In this document: positions 24,400 to 32,885 of the stretch, piece by piece | Layout of the letters: each line of letters begins with the position of its first letter | Numbering within the stretch: the stretch's first letter is position 1 | DNA from: Maribacter flavus | GTDB taxonomy: Bacteria > Bacteroidota > Bacteroidia > Flavobacteriales > Flavobacteriaceae | Direction: 5' to 3' | Assembly (NCBI RefSeq): GCF_008386635.1 | Contig: NZ_VUOE01000001.1 | Location: 1,240,001-1,304,000, forward strand | Length of the DNA: 64,000 nt | Position numbers and translations under genes: made by a program | The notes under the pieces: model-generated | What the model was told of the DNA's origin: nothing | Database searches by the model: none | Seen by the model: only the letters and a program-made list of their open reading frames with translations

Positions 24400-25149
24400 T
24401 TAAAGCTCTTTTATTTTGATGTTTTTATAGGCTACTCCATCACCATGATCTTGTAGCGCTATTTTACCGGTAGGGTATTTTGCGAAATGTTCCCAATCCG
24501 CAAATTTGGAATTGGCCACCATTTCGCCCCATTCCGGGTCGTTCACTGGAAATTCCACCACGGTTTCCCCGTTCAATTCAACCCTTCCCTCATTGGTTTT
24601 ATGGTTTATGGTAATGACCATGGTATTCCACTCGCCGACGGGCTTTGTCATATCTTTCATAGGCGATACCATATCGTACAATGCCCCGGATTGATGGCTG
24701 GTTCCGTTCTTACCATCGGGGTGTCCTTCATTGTCCAATACCTGGATCTCTGGGCCTGTAAGATAGGGTTGCCCCAGACTATCTATTTCCTTCACGCCCC
24801 ACATTACGCCGCTATTCCCATTTTGGGCGATTTTCCAATCCATGTACAGGACAAAATCAGTATAACTACCGTCTGAAACTAAGTTGAACTGATTTCCATT
24901 TTCCCTGGTTTCCGGCGGATAAAAGACCATAGCGCCGTCCTCAATCTTCCAGTTATCGGATACATCCTCCTTTAGGTATTCATGCCAACCGTTGAAGGAT
25001 TCCCCATCGAATAGCGTTGTCCATTCGTCGGCCTTTGAAGACATTGTAGTTTCCTCCACCACTTCCTTGGTTTCCTCGGCCTCCTTTTTTGCCTCCTTGC
25101 AACCTAGTACAAGCATTACAAGAAAAGCTGTTTTAAATATATTTTTCAT
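24400..25149 (-). CDS. DUF1080 lipoprotein (3-keto-disaccharide hydrolase family), copy 2
   Basis: 249 aa. Lipobox MLVLGC (Cys about 17), an E/K-rich linker, then the DUF1080 domain: TTLFDGESFNGWHEY, YTDFVLYMDWKIAQNGNSGVMWGV, GPEIQVLDNEGHPDGK, HQSGALYDMV, PVGEWNTMVITINH, GKIALQDHGDGVAYKNIKIKEL. The jelly-roll core aligns by motif with copy 1, but the loops differ greatly, so the two may act on different anomers or steps rather than being redundant. Spacing of 17 nt on both sides supports one operon with the TIM-barrel gene. Confidence 0.85.
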   Translation of the reverse strand: MKNIFKTAFLVMLVLGCKEAKKEAEETKEVVEETTMSSKADEWTTLFDGESFNGWHEYLKEDVSDNWKIEDGAMVFYPPETRENGNQFNLVSDGSYTDFVLYMDWKIAQNGNSGVMWGVKEIDSLGQPYLTGPEIQVLDNEGHPDGKNGTSHQSGALYDMVSPMKDMTKPVGEWNTMVITINHKTNEGRVELNGETVVEFPVNDPEWGEMVANSKFADWEHFAKYPTGKIALQDHGDGVAYKNIKIKEL

Positions 25150-25166
25150 AAGTTCAGTTTTTATGA

Positions 25167-26219
25167 TTAAAGTCCTAAAATGTTTTTTAACATTTGTTCA
25201 TCGGTTTCGGCACCGGCAAAATCGTCAAATGTTTTTTGTGTTGCCTCAATGATGTGGTCCTTAATGAAAACGGCACCTTCCCGCGCTCCCTGTTCCGGAC
25301 TTTTAATGCAGCATTCCCATTCCATTACGGCCCATACATCACAGCCATACTGTGTCAACTTGGAAAATATGGTCTTGAAGTCGATTTGGCCATCGCCTAA
25401 TGAACGGTATCTTCCCGCGCGGTTGCCCCAATCGTTATAACCGCCGAAGGCTCCTTTCTTTCCCGTTGGGTTAAACTCGGAATCCTTTACATGAAAGGAT
25501 TTTATGAATTCATGGTAAAAATCGATGTACTGAATATAATCCAATTGCTGGAGCACGAAGTGACTCGGATCGTAAAGAATATTTACGCGTTTGTGATTAT
25601 TCGTCGCTTCCAAAAAGCGTTCAAAGGTGTCGCCATCATGAAGGTCTTCACCTGGGTGTATCTCATAACAGACATCCACACCTTCCTTGTCAAAGTGGTT
25701 CAATATGGGCATCCACCTTTTGGCCAACTCTTCAAAGCCCATCTCTACAAGTCCTGCCGGCCTTTGTGGCCATGGGTGCATGGTATGCCATAGCAGCGAG
25801 CCTGAAAACGTGGCATGGGACGTTAGGCCCAGCCTTCTACTGGCGGTAGCGGCTTTTTTTACCGTTTCAATGGCCCATTCCGTTCTGGCCTTGGGATTGT
25901 TATGTAGATTTTTTGGCGCAAAGGAGTCGAACATCAAATCATATGCGGGATGCACTGCCACTAACTGTCCTTGTAGGTGCGTGGAAAGTTCCGTGATTTC
26001 CAAACCATAGGAATTTATCTTGCCCTTGAGCTCGTCACAATAGTCCTGGCTCTCTGCCGCCTTGTCCAAATCAATGAGAAAACTTTCCCACGTGGGTATT
26101 TGAATGCCTTTGTAACCTAAATCCGCAGCCCATTTACATAATCCATCCAAGGAATTGAACGGTGCTTTGCTATCTACAAATTGTGCTAAAAATACTCCTG
26201 GTCCTTTAATTGTTTTCAT
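25167..26219 (-). CDS. Sugar phosphate isomerase/epimerase (TIM barrel), cytoplasmic
   Basis: 350 aa, AP-endonuclease-2/xylose-isomerase-like TIM barrel with no signal peptide. Metal-site segments: CYEIHPGEDLHDG (Glu), NILYDPSHFVLQQLD (Asp/His), FHVKDSEFNPTG (His, Asp) and VMEWECC (Glu). The pattern matches the IolE/IolH-type family often found with GMC dehydrogenases and DUF1080 proteins, where members act on keto-sugars. First gene of the operon and divergent from the GMC gene at 26514, sharing a 294-bp control region. Confidence 0.82.
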   Translation of the reverse strand: MKTIKGPGVFLAQFVDSKAPFNSLDGLCKWAADLGYKGIQIPTWESFLIDLDKAAESQDYCDELKGKINSYGLEITELSTHLQGQLVAVHPAYDLMFDSFAPKNLHNNPKARTEWAIETVKKAATASRRLGLTSHATFSGSLLWHTMHPWPQRPAGLVEMGFEELAKRWMPILNHFDKEGVDVCYEIHPGEDLHDGDTFERFLEATNNHKRVNILYDPSHFVLQQLDYIQYIDFYHEFIKSFHVKDSEFNPTGKKGAFGGYNDWGNRAGRYRSLGDGQIDFKTIFSKLTQYGCDVWAVMEWECCIKSPEQGAREGAVFIKDHIIEATQKTFDDFAGAETDEQMLKNILGL

Positions 26220-26513
26220 CTCTTATCTTTAATTGTTTTTAAGCGGTTAGATGTAATTATTCAATACCTTGATTACTGTTTTTTCTATATTTTTAATAAA
26301 TTCTCACTTTACCCATCTCGATGAAATTTATCGTAGATAATGGCCAATTCCCTTACTTAACCTAAGATTTCGTTGTTAACCTGTTGTTTATCTTGTTACT
26401 AGACGTAAATGAATTAATCTTATATTTAGAGAATCAATTCACTATTTCCATTTTTGCCAATAGTCAAGTCATAAATATAGCAAATACCGATAAAATAAGA
26501 TAAAAATATCAGA
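26220..26513. other. Divergent control region between the TIM-barrel operon and GMC gene 1
   Basis: 294 bp, strongly AT-rich, without an ORF. Transcripts must leave in both directions. TAACCTA (26358) and TAACCTG (26377) occur but are 19 bp apart, not the 11-bp step of the Pho-type sites. No exact TAnnTTTG box was found close to either start. Confidence 0.5.
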
Positions 26514-28217
26514 ATGAATCAAAACGAAACATACGATGCTATTGTGGTTGGCACAGGAATTAGCGGCGGCTGGGCAGCAAAGGAACTTACCGAAAATGGC
26601 CTAAAGACCTTGGTCCTGGAAAGGGGACGCATGGTGGAACACATTAAGGACTATTCGACCATGAACGACGACCCTTGGGATTTTCCTTATAAAGGGGAGC
26701 TTTCCGCGGACGATCAAAAAAAGTACCACGTGCAAAGTAGGGTTAATTGGGCGCCAAAGGATGATAACAAGCATTTTTTTGTAAACGATTTGGAACATCC
26801 CTATGTAGAGACCAAACGGTTCGATTGGATACGGGGCTATCAGGTAGGTGGAAGATCTCTTACATGGGGTAGACAGAGCTATCGCTGGAGTGATATCGAT
26901 TTTGAAGCCAATAAAAAAGAGAATATTGGCGTGGATTGGCCGGTGCGATACAACGACATTGCGCCTTGGTATGATAAAGTGGAAAAATATATTGGGGTAA
27001 GTGGTCAAAATTTAGGCCTCAAGCAATTGCCGGACGGCATCTACCAACCTGCCATGAAACTGAATTGTGTAGAGGAGGCCTTTCAAAAAGCAACGGCAGA
27101 AAAATTTGAGGATGGACGACTAGTTACCATAGGTAGGGCGGCTCATATTACGGATCCGGAGGCCAAATTTGAAGGACGTAATACCTGTCAAAACAGAGAC
27201 CGCTGTTCTAGGGGATGCCCCTTTGGCGGATATTTTAGCAGTAACTCCTCCACATTACCTGCTGCGGAAAGGACAGGAAATATGACATTGAGACCTAACT
27301 CAATTGTATATGAGGTCGTATATGATGATACAACAAAGTTGGCCACCGGCGTGAAGGTTATAGATTCCGAAACCCATGAAAAACTGGAGTTTAAGGCAAA
27401 GGTCATCTTTTTATGTGCCTCGGCCATGGCCTCCGTAGGAATATTGCTTCAATCGAAATCCGAACGTTTTCCCAACGGATTGGGCAATGATTCCGATGCT
27501 TTGGGAAGAGGCATCATGGACCACCATTATAAATTAGGGGCGATCGCAAAAGTGGATGGTTATTTGGATAGGTATTATAAAGGAAGACAGCCTTCTGGAT
27601 TTTATATTCCAAGGTTTGTAAACTTGGACGAAAGTACCGGGAAAAATGAATATCTAAGGGGTTTTGGTTATCAAGGTAGGGCCAGCAGGGGAGATTGGAC
27701 GGAAGCCATCGCTGAACTCAACTATGGAAAAGAGCTCAAGGACCAAGTCCTAAAACCAGGTAAATGGACTATAGGGGCTACCGGCTTTGGGGAATTCCTA
27801 CCCTATGACGATAATAGGGTAACACTAAGCCCCACTGAAAAGGATAAATGGGGCCTGCCACAATTGGCCTTTGACGTTGAGTTCAAGGAAAACGAATACA
27901 ATATGAGGGAGGATATTAAAAAGCAAATTGTGGCCATGTTCAAGGCCGCCGGTTTTAAGGATGTACAAGCCTATGACGAAGAGACTGGTCCCGGTTTGGG
28001 CATACATGAAATGGGTGGTGCCCGAATGGGACATAGTCCAAAAAATTCTATTGTAAACAAGCATAACCAGGTGCACCTTGTTCCAAATGTATATGTAACG
28101 GACGGTGCCTTTATGTCGTCCTCCAGCTGTGTAAATCCCAGCTTGACCTATATGGCTTTTACGGCCCGTGCCGCAAACCATGCGGCGAAGGAATTTAAGT
28201 CGGGCACTTTTTCATAA
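26514..28217 (+). CDS. GMC-type FAD-dependent sugar dehydrogenase, copy 1
   Basis: 567 aa. Rossmann FAD motif VVGTGISGGWAAKEL (11-25), the second FAD contact GGRSLTWGRQSYRW (112-125), and the active-site pair His498 (LGIHEMGGARMG) with Asn541 (CVNPSLTY). Cysteines C225, C231 and C235 (C-x5-C-x3-C) resemble the 3Fe-4S ligands of FAD-glucose dehydrogenase catalytic subunits, so electrons probably pass to a quinone or cytochrome rather than to O2. It has no signal peptide; exported relatives ride with a Tat-signalled small subunit, but no such gene is adjacent (one is at 34604). Divergent from the DUF1080 operon. Likely C3 oxidation of a sugar or glycoside. Confidence 0.88.
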   Translation: MNQNETYDAIVVGTGISGGWAAKELTENGLKTLVLERGRMVEHIKDYSTMNDDPWDFPYKGELSADDQKKYHVQSRVNWAPKDDNKHFFVNDLEHPYVETKRFDWIRGYQVGGRSLTWGRQSYRWSDIDFEANKKENIGVDWPVRYNDIAPWYDKVEKYIGVSGQNLGLKQLPDGIYQPAMKLNCVEEAFQKATAEKFEDGRLVTIGRAAHITDPEAKFEGRNTCQNRDRCSRGCPFGGYFSSNSSTLPAAERTGNMTLRPNSIVYEVVYDDTTKLATGVKVIDSETHEKLEFKAKVIFLCASAMASVGILLQSKSERFPNGLGNDSDALGRGIMDHHYKLGAIAKVDGYLDRYYKGRQPSGFYIPRFVNLDESTGKNEYLRGFGYQGRASRGDWTEAIAELNYGKELKDQVLKPGKWTIGATGFGEFLPYDDNRVTLSPTEKDKWGLPQLAFDVEFKENEYNMREDIKKQIVAMFKAAGFKDVQAYDEETGPGLGIHEMGGARMGHSPKNSIVNKHNQVHLVPNVYVTDGAFMSSSSCVNPSLTYMAFTARAANHAAKEFKSGTFS

Positions 28218-28325
28218 GCGGAACAGTAATCGGGAAAGGAATAAAATGTATCGATTTAATTGCACTTTTAAATTTTATGCCAGTTCTTTAGCATTTGTAT
28301 GCTAACCAACCATTCGCTTTAGATT

Positions 28326-28784
28326 ATGGAAAATGCCTCAGCTAGGAACATGTGGGGAGATTACTTGGACAAGCACTTGGAAGATGCCTTCCACGAAGCC
28401 CCACAGGTAATTCATTTTTGCGATAACCAACAAGATGCCGATTTATGTGCGGATCTTGTTAAAAAAGGAATAAAAAAGGCCACTACGGACTCCCTTTTGG
28501 GACTTCAGTACAGAAACGAACCCTTGCCAAAAATTGGGGATTTTAAAGTAGTGACCAATTGGGATGGAGAGGCACAATGTATCATAAAGTTAACTTCCGT
28601 CAAGTTAAAACCTTATTTCAGTATCGATGCCGCCTATGCCCAGTTGGAGGGAGAAGGGGACAAAAGCCTGGACTATTGGAAAAAAGTTCATTGGGATTAC
28701 TACACACGGGAACTTGAACCTTATGGACGTGTCCCAAGGGAAAGTATGATCTTGATATGTCAGGAATTCGAAAGAATATTTTAA
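28326..28784 (+). CDS. ASCH domain-containing protein
   Basis: 152 aa, cytoplasmic. ASCH fold (a PUA-like RNA-binding barrel) with KKGIKKATTDSLLGL, PKIGDFKVVTNWDGEAQCIIKLTSV and the terminal GEGDKSLDYWKKVHWDYY motif near residues 107-124. Related proteins are thought to bind RNA, and one E. coli homologue (YqfB) is an N4-acetylcytidine amidohydrolase. Not obviously linked to the sugar genes around it. It ends in a shared strong terminator. Confidence 0.85.
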   Translation: MENASARNMWGDYLDKHLEDAFHEAPQVIHFCDNQQDADLCADLVKKGIKKATTDSLLGLQYRNEPLPKIGDFKVVTNWDGEAQCIIKLTSVKLKPYFSIDAAYAQLEGEGDKSLDYWKKVHWDYYTRELEPYGRVPRESMILICQEFERIF

Positions 28785-28787
28785 AGC

Positions 28788-28818
28788 AAAAAGGACCGGT
28801 GAGTAGCCGGTCCTTTTT
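28788..28818. terminator. Bidirectional terminator between the ASCH gene and the Gfo/Idh/MocA gene
   Basis: 12-bp perfect stem AAAAAGGACCGG / CCGGTCCTTTTT, loop TGAGTAG, with A- and T-rich sides so that it can serve both converging genes. Confidence 0.92.
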
Positions 28819-28834
28819 TAAATGGGTTTATTAA

Positions 28835-29974
28835 TTAATCCTCTAAATTCACCCAAGTATTTCCATTTTTGTTGGATTCCACAGTAGACAGGATGAAATC
28901 CATACCACGTACCCCATCGATGATCGTTGGGAATTCACCATCGTTATATTTTTCACCACGGATGGCCCTAGCAGCACCCAGATAGATATTTGCCATGGAA
29001 TCAAAAATTCCTTCCGGGTGTCCTGGAGGTAATTTAGTGCCATCCAAGGACAGCTCGGTATTATAGGCGTGACCTGGTTTGTAAACCTGTACAGGTTCCG
29101 TATCGCTCATCTTGTACAAGAAATTAGGATTTTCCTGTTCCCATACAAATGCGCCTTTTTCACCATAAATGCGAATGGCCAAGCCATTTTCCTCGCCGGT
29201 AGCCACCTGGCTTCCTCGAATCACCCCTTTTACATGGTCCCCCATTCTAATCAAGACGGTACCATCCACATCCATTTGGTTATCATCGTATAAATAGTTA
29301 AAATCGCACAAAACGGATTTTACCTTAAGCCCTGTAGTGTACTCCACCATATTAAAGGCATGTACCCCAATATCGCCCATGCAAGAGCTGATACCCGCTT
29401 TTTTAGGGTCCAAACGCCAAACAGAATTTCGTTTCTCCTTATCATGGATAATTGCATTGATCCATCCCTGATAGTACCTTGCATCGACCTTATGAATTCT
29501 TCCTAAGGCCCCTGCCTTGATCATTTCCCTCATTTGGCGTACCATGGGATATCCGGTATAGGTATGTGTTAACGCAAATACCGTTCCCGATTTTTGTTGG
29601 GCCTCCAGGAGTATCTTTGCCTCTTCCAAAGTAGTGGTCATTGGCTTTTCACAGATTACGTGAAAACCATTGTCCAATAATTTTTTTGCCATTGGAAAGT
29701 GCAGGAAGTTTGGGGTCAATACGGAGCAAACCTGGATACGCTCATCTTCAGGCAGTTTCATTTCCTCTTCCACCAAAGTGTCAAAATCCTTGTAAACTCT
29801 GTCCAAGGGAATGTCTATTTCCTTGGCGAACGCCACGTTGTCTTCATAATTCGGATTAAAAACCGCTCCTGTAATCTGATAATTGTCATTGATGTGGGAA
29901 GCTACCCTATGCAATACCCCAATAAGAGAATCTCCTCCTCCTCCTAAAATTCCTAATCTAATTTTCTTTGGCAT
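28835..29974 (-). CDS. Gfo/Idh/MocA family oxidoreductase, cytoplasmic
   Basis: 379 aa. N-terminal NAD(P)-binding Rossmann domain (GILGGGGDSLIGVLH, 8-22), the family signature CEKPMTTTLEEAK (about 108-120), then the C-terminal alpha/beta sheet domain with SSCMGDIGVHAFNMVEY (about 193-209), whose Asp/His positions match the catalytic area. No signal peptide. Last gene of the TIM2-DinB-MFS-Gfo operon. In this setting the plausible job is reduction of a 3-keto sugar, or oxidation of the sugar, after import. Confidence 0.88.
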   Translation of the reverse strand: MPKKIRLGILGGGGDSLIGVLHRVASHINDNYQITGAVFNPNYEDNVAFAKEIDIPLDRVYKDFDTLVEEEMKLPEDERIQVCSVLTPNFLHFPMAKKLLDNGFHVICEKPMTTTLEEAKILLEAQQKSGTVFALTHTYTGYPMVRQMREMIKAGALGRIHKVDARYYQGWINAIIHDKEKRNSVWRLDPKKAGISSCMGDIGVHAFNMVEYTTGLKVKSVLCDFNYLYDDNQMDVDGTVLIRMGDHVKGVIRGSQVATGEENGLAIRIYGEKGAFVWEQENPNFLYKMSDTEPVQVYKPGHAYNTELSLDGTKLPPGHPEGIFDSMANIYLGAARAIRGEKYNDGEFPTIIDGVRGMDFILSTVESNKNGNTWVNLED

Positions 29975-30022
29975 GTTGTAATCGTATTTTAAGTTTTAAG
30001 GTTTTCAATTTATGTAAAAAAT

Positions 30023-31255
30023 CTAAGATTGATAGTCGATTTTTTCCGATTTGAACAAAAGAGCGAACAAAATAGACACAACCAGGGCAAAACCGGCCGG
30101 GTAGAGCCAAATGCTATCCCAAATATGCATCCCATCACTCAACAAGTATTTATTGGATATTACCCCTGCAATCCAAAATCCTATCAGCATTCCAACCCCA
30201 TAGGTGGCCAAGGTAATCAATCCTTGGGCGGAGCTTTTATATTTGGGTCCCGCTTTGCCATCCGTATATATTTGTCCAGAAACAAAGAAAAAATCATAAC
30301 AGATTCCATGTAAGGCAATCCCAAAAAGCAACATGAACTCACGTTCGCCAACATCACCAAAGGCAAAAAGTAAATAGCGAACAAACCAAGCCAACATCGC
30401 CACTATAATCGTATTCTTAAATCCGAAGCGGGTAAAGAAAACAGGTAATAACAACAGAAATAGGATTTCCGAAAGTTGTCCCAAGGTCATTTTACCGGTG
30501 GGACTCTCCATTCCCACCTCGACCAAAAAGGGATTTGCATTTTGGTAATAGAATGCCAATGGAATACAAATTAGAATAGAGGATATGAAAAAGATCAAAA
30601 AATTCCTATCCTTAAAAAGGCCCAAAGCATCCAGACCCAAAATTTCCCTGAGTGATAGTTTATCACCGTTACCCTTCGCCTTTGGGGGTGTTTTGGGCAA
30701 AGTAAAACTAAAAACCCCGAGAAAAATCGAGGCTATGGAAGTCATTAAAAAGGTATTTTTTAGCATATCCTGCATAATACCGCCCGTGGAATCCCATTTA
30801 AAAAAGTAACTGATCAGTACACCTGCCATGATCCAGCCCATGGTACCAAAAACCCTTATCAATGAGAACTCCTTGGCCGGATTCGACATTTGGTTAAACG
30901 AAACGGAATTTACAAGGGCCAGCGTAGGCATATACAAAATCATATAGCCCAATACATAGGGGTAAAAAACCTCAAAAGAGGTAGTTTTATACATTAAGAA
31001 CAGAAGGCCGGCACCTATTAAATGCAGAAGGCCCAATATTTTTTCGGCATTAAAAAATCTATCGGCGATCAAACCAATGACAAAAGGAGCTATGATCGCG
31101 CCCCATGACTGTGTAGAGAACGCCAATGCAATTTCGCTATCGGTCGCATTAACATTATTTCCAAGAAAAGTACCCAAGGTTACGAACCAGCCGCCCCAAA
31201 TGAAGAATTCAAGGAACATCATTAGACAAAGCTGCATTCTTACTCCCAAGTTCAT
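30023..31255 (-). CDS. MFS permease, nucleoside:H+ symporter type (NupG/XapB-like)
   Basis: 410 aa, about 12 membrane helices. The N terminus NLGVRMQLCLMMFLEFFIWGGWFVTLG and the motif FSTQSWGAIIAPFVIGLIADRFF are of the NupG/sugar-permease class of MFS. Members annotated as nucleoside permeases in Bacteroidota often sit in sugar loci, so import of a sugar or keto-sugar is as likely as nucleosides. It is 6 nt after the DinB gene and 48 nt before the Gfo/Idh/MocA gene. Confidence 0.82.
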   Translation of the reverse strand: MNLGVRMQLCLMMFLEFFIWGGWFVTLGTFLGNNVNATDSEIALAFSTQSWGAIIAPFVIGLIADRFFNAEKILGLLHLIGAGLLFLMYKTTSFEVFYPYVLGYMILYMPTLALVNSVSFNQMSNPAKEFSLIRVFGTMGWIMAGVLISYFFKWDSTGGIMQDMLKNTFLMTSIASIFLGVFSFTLPKTPPKAKGNGDKLSLREILGLDALGLFKDRNFLIFFISSILICIPLAFYYQNANPFLVEVGMESPTGKMTLGQLSEILFLLLLPVFFTRFGFKNTIIVAMLAWFVRYLLFAFGDVGEREFMLLFGIALHGICYDFFFVSGQIYTDGKAGPKYKSSAQGLITLATYGVGMLIGFWIAGVISNKYLLSDGMHIWDSIWLYPAGFALVVSILFALLFKSEKIDYQS

Positions 31256-31261
31256 AGCAAC

Positions 31262-31705
31262 CTATCTTTTATAGAACACATAGTCCAAGACCAAAGGCTC
31301 CAAGCCATTGTTCCTGAAATCAACTGCAATCTGTCCCCTATGATTGGTAGAATGGTTGATGATATGGAACAGGATATCCTTTAAGGTATTGGTAAACAAT
31401 CTTACTTCCGAATTTTCATAGTCGATACGTTTTTCAAAACTGTCGGCATTGGTAACGATCTCAAAGGAATTCCTTTGGTTTTCGTAATGGATATCCCCCC
31501 AATCCTTATAATTGTGAACATCCCAGGAATTAAACTCAGGCTTACTACCAAGGATTCTAGCATTCCATCCGTGATGGGCGTTCAAAATATGACTAAAAAG
31601 CTTTTGAGTGTTTTCAGGAACCCGCTGCATCGCAATGCACTGTTCTATTATCCTTTTATTACAATAATAGTTGTAATCAAAAAGCTCATTAAAAAATGCC
31701 TTCAT
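31262..31705 (-). CDS. DinB family protein
   Basis: 147 aa, four-helix bundle of the DinB/YfiT type. The three metal-binding His positions look intact: FSHILNAHHGWNARI (about 38-52) and HIINHSTNHRGQIAVDF (about 113-129, HxxxH). Functions known for the superfamily range from thiol transfer (mycothiol or bacillithiol S-transferases) to isomerase activities. It sits inside the sugar operon with 17 nt and 6 nt gaps, so co-transcription is near certain, but its part in the pathway is unknown. Confidence 0.8.
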   Translation of the reverse strand: MKAFFNELFDYNYYCNKRIIEQCIAMQRVPENTQKLFSHILNAHHGWNARILGSKPEFNSWDVHNYKDWGDIHYENQRNSFEIVTNADSFEKRIDYENSEVRLFTNTLKDILFHIINHSTNHRGQIAVDFRNNGLEPLVLDYVFYKR

Positions 31706-31722
31706 TTTTGAGAAACATAGAA

Positions 31723-32712
31723 TTAAACAACTTTTTGAGCTGCCTTTATAAGTAAGTCCCTGGTAGCGATAATGCCTTCCTCCTCACTGAGTACGTTCCC
31801 CTCATATTCTACCCCAACAAAACCTGTATAGCCATTATCCTTTACCATTTGTAGCATTTTGACATAATCTATGTTTTCCTCATTGCCATCGGCATCAAAA
31901 ACATTTGATTTTGCGCTTACCGCTTTGGCGTATGGCATCAGTTCCTTTACACCCTTGTATTTATCGTAGGACACTTCGCACTCCCAACTATCCGGTTTTC
32001 TGGTCATACAGAAGTTCCCAAAATCGGGCAAGGTACCCACGTTCTTCATGTTCACTTTTTCCATTACCTGTGCGTGAAGCTCTCCATTGGAAGAAAGTCC
32101 CCCGTGATTTTCCACCAAAATATTTATATTCTTGTCCTTTGCGTATGTGGCCAATTTGGTCAATCCGTCTACGGAATTCTCTATCCATTCCTCTGGGACA
32201 TTACTTCCATTGAGATTAACTCGAATGGCGTGGCATCCCATAGCGGCGGCGGCATCCACCCATTTTTTATGTTTCTCCACCGTTTCATTACGTTCGGCCT
32301 CGTCATTCACGGCTAAATTGCCCTGACCATCTATCATGATGAGCACGTTTTTCATTCCGTGCTTCTTGGCTTCTGCATTGCTCTTTTCAACGAAGGCGGC
32401 CATGGCCTCCTCCGAATAATCGGCATCGGAAAGTTCAGGATTGTACAATTGACTTACATATTCCAAGCCTTTGAAGCCCCAGTTTTTGGCCTTTTCGGCA
32501 AAGGTATAGGGGTCTACCCCATTTTCCCTGATCATTCTATGAATGGACCATTGTGCCAAGGAAAGCTCAAAAAATGGTGCTGCCGGTGTTGCCTCCTCCA
32601 CTTCCGCAGTCTTCCCTTCTTCTTTCTTTGCCTCTTTGCAAGCATATGCCCCAAAGAAAGTGACTCCTACCCCAGCTACCGTGGTCTTGCTAATAAAATT
32701 TCTTCTTTTCAT
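31723..32712 (-). CDS. Exported TIM-barrel sugar isomerase/epimerase
   Basis: 329 aa. The N terminus MKRRNFISKTT has a Tat-like RR motif, a hydrophobic stretch and a possible lipobox (GAYAC, Cys about 25), then an acidic linker. The barrel shows FELSLAQWSIHRM, ENHGGLSSNGELH, TLPDFGNFCM and GFVGVEYEGN, the Glu/Asp/His metal-site strands of the hydroxypyruvate-isomerase-like family. So this member is predicted to act in the periplasm, unlike the one at 25167. First gene of its operon and divergent from GMC gene 2 (173-bp gap). Confidence 0.82.
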   Translation of the reverse strand: MKRRNFISKTTVAGVGVTFFGAYACKEAKKEEGKTAEVEEATPAAPFFELSLAQWSIHRMIRENGVDPYTFAEKAKNWGFKGLEYVSQLYNPELSDADYSEEAMAAFVEKSNAEAKKHGMKNVLIMIDGQGNLAVNDEAERNETVEKHKKWVDAAAAMGCHAIRVNLNGSNVPEEWIENSVDGLTKLATYAKDKNINILVENHGGLSSNGELHAQVMEKVNMKNVGTLPDFGNFCMTRKPDSWECEVSYDKYKGVKELMPYAKAVSAKSNVFDADGNEENIDYVKMLQMVKDNGYTGFVGVEYEGNVLSEEEGIIATRDLLIKAAQKVV

Positions 32713-32885
32713 GAATCCGTGGATATTTTTTGGTTATGTAATTGATTTTCTTTTAGTTTCGATAGAGCGAGAATTATAATTCCATATATCCTATAACGAT
32801 GTAGTAAGATATTCTCAATAAGATTAAGTTTTAAATGTATAGAATTAATTTAATATTTAATAAATTTAGGGAATAAACAATTTCT

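Noticed and set aside
26358..26383. TAACCTA and TAACCTG before GMC gene 1 as a Pho box
   Set aside because: The two are 19 bp apart, not 11, and are not followed by a third repeat in register.
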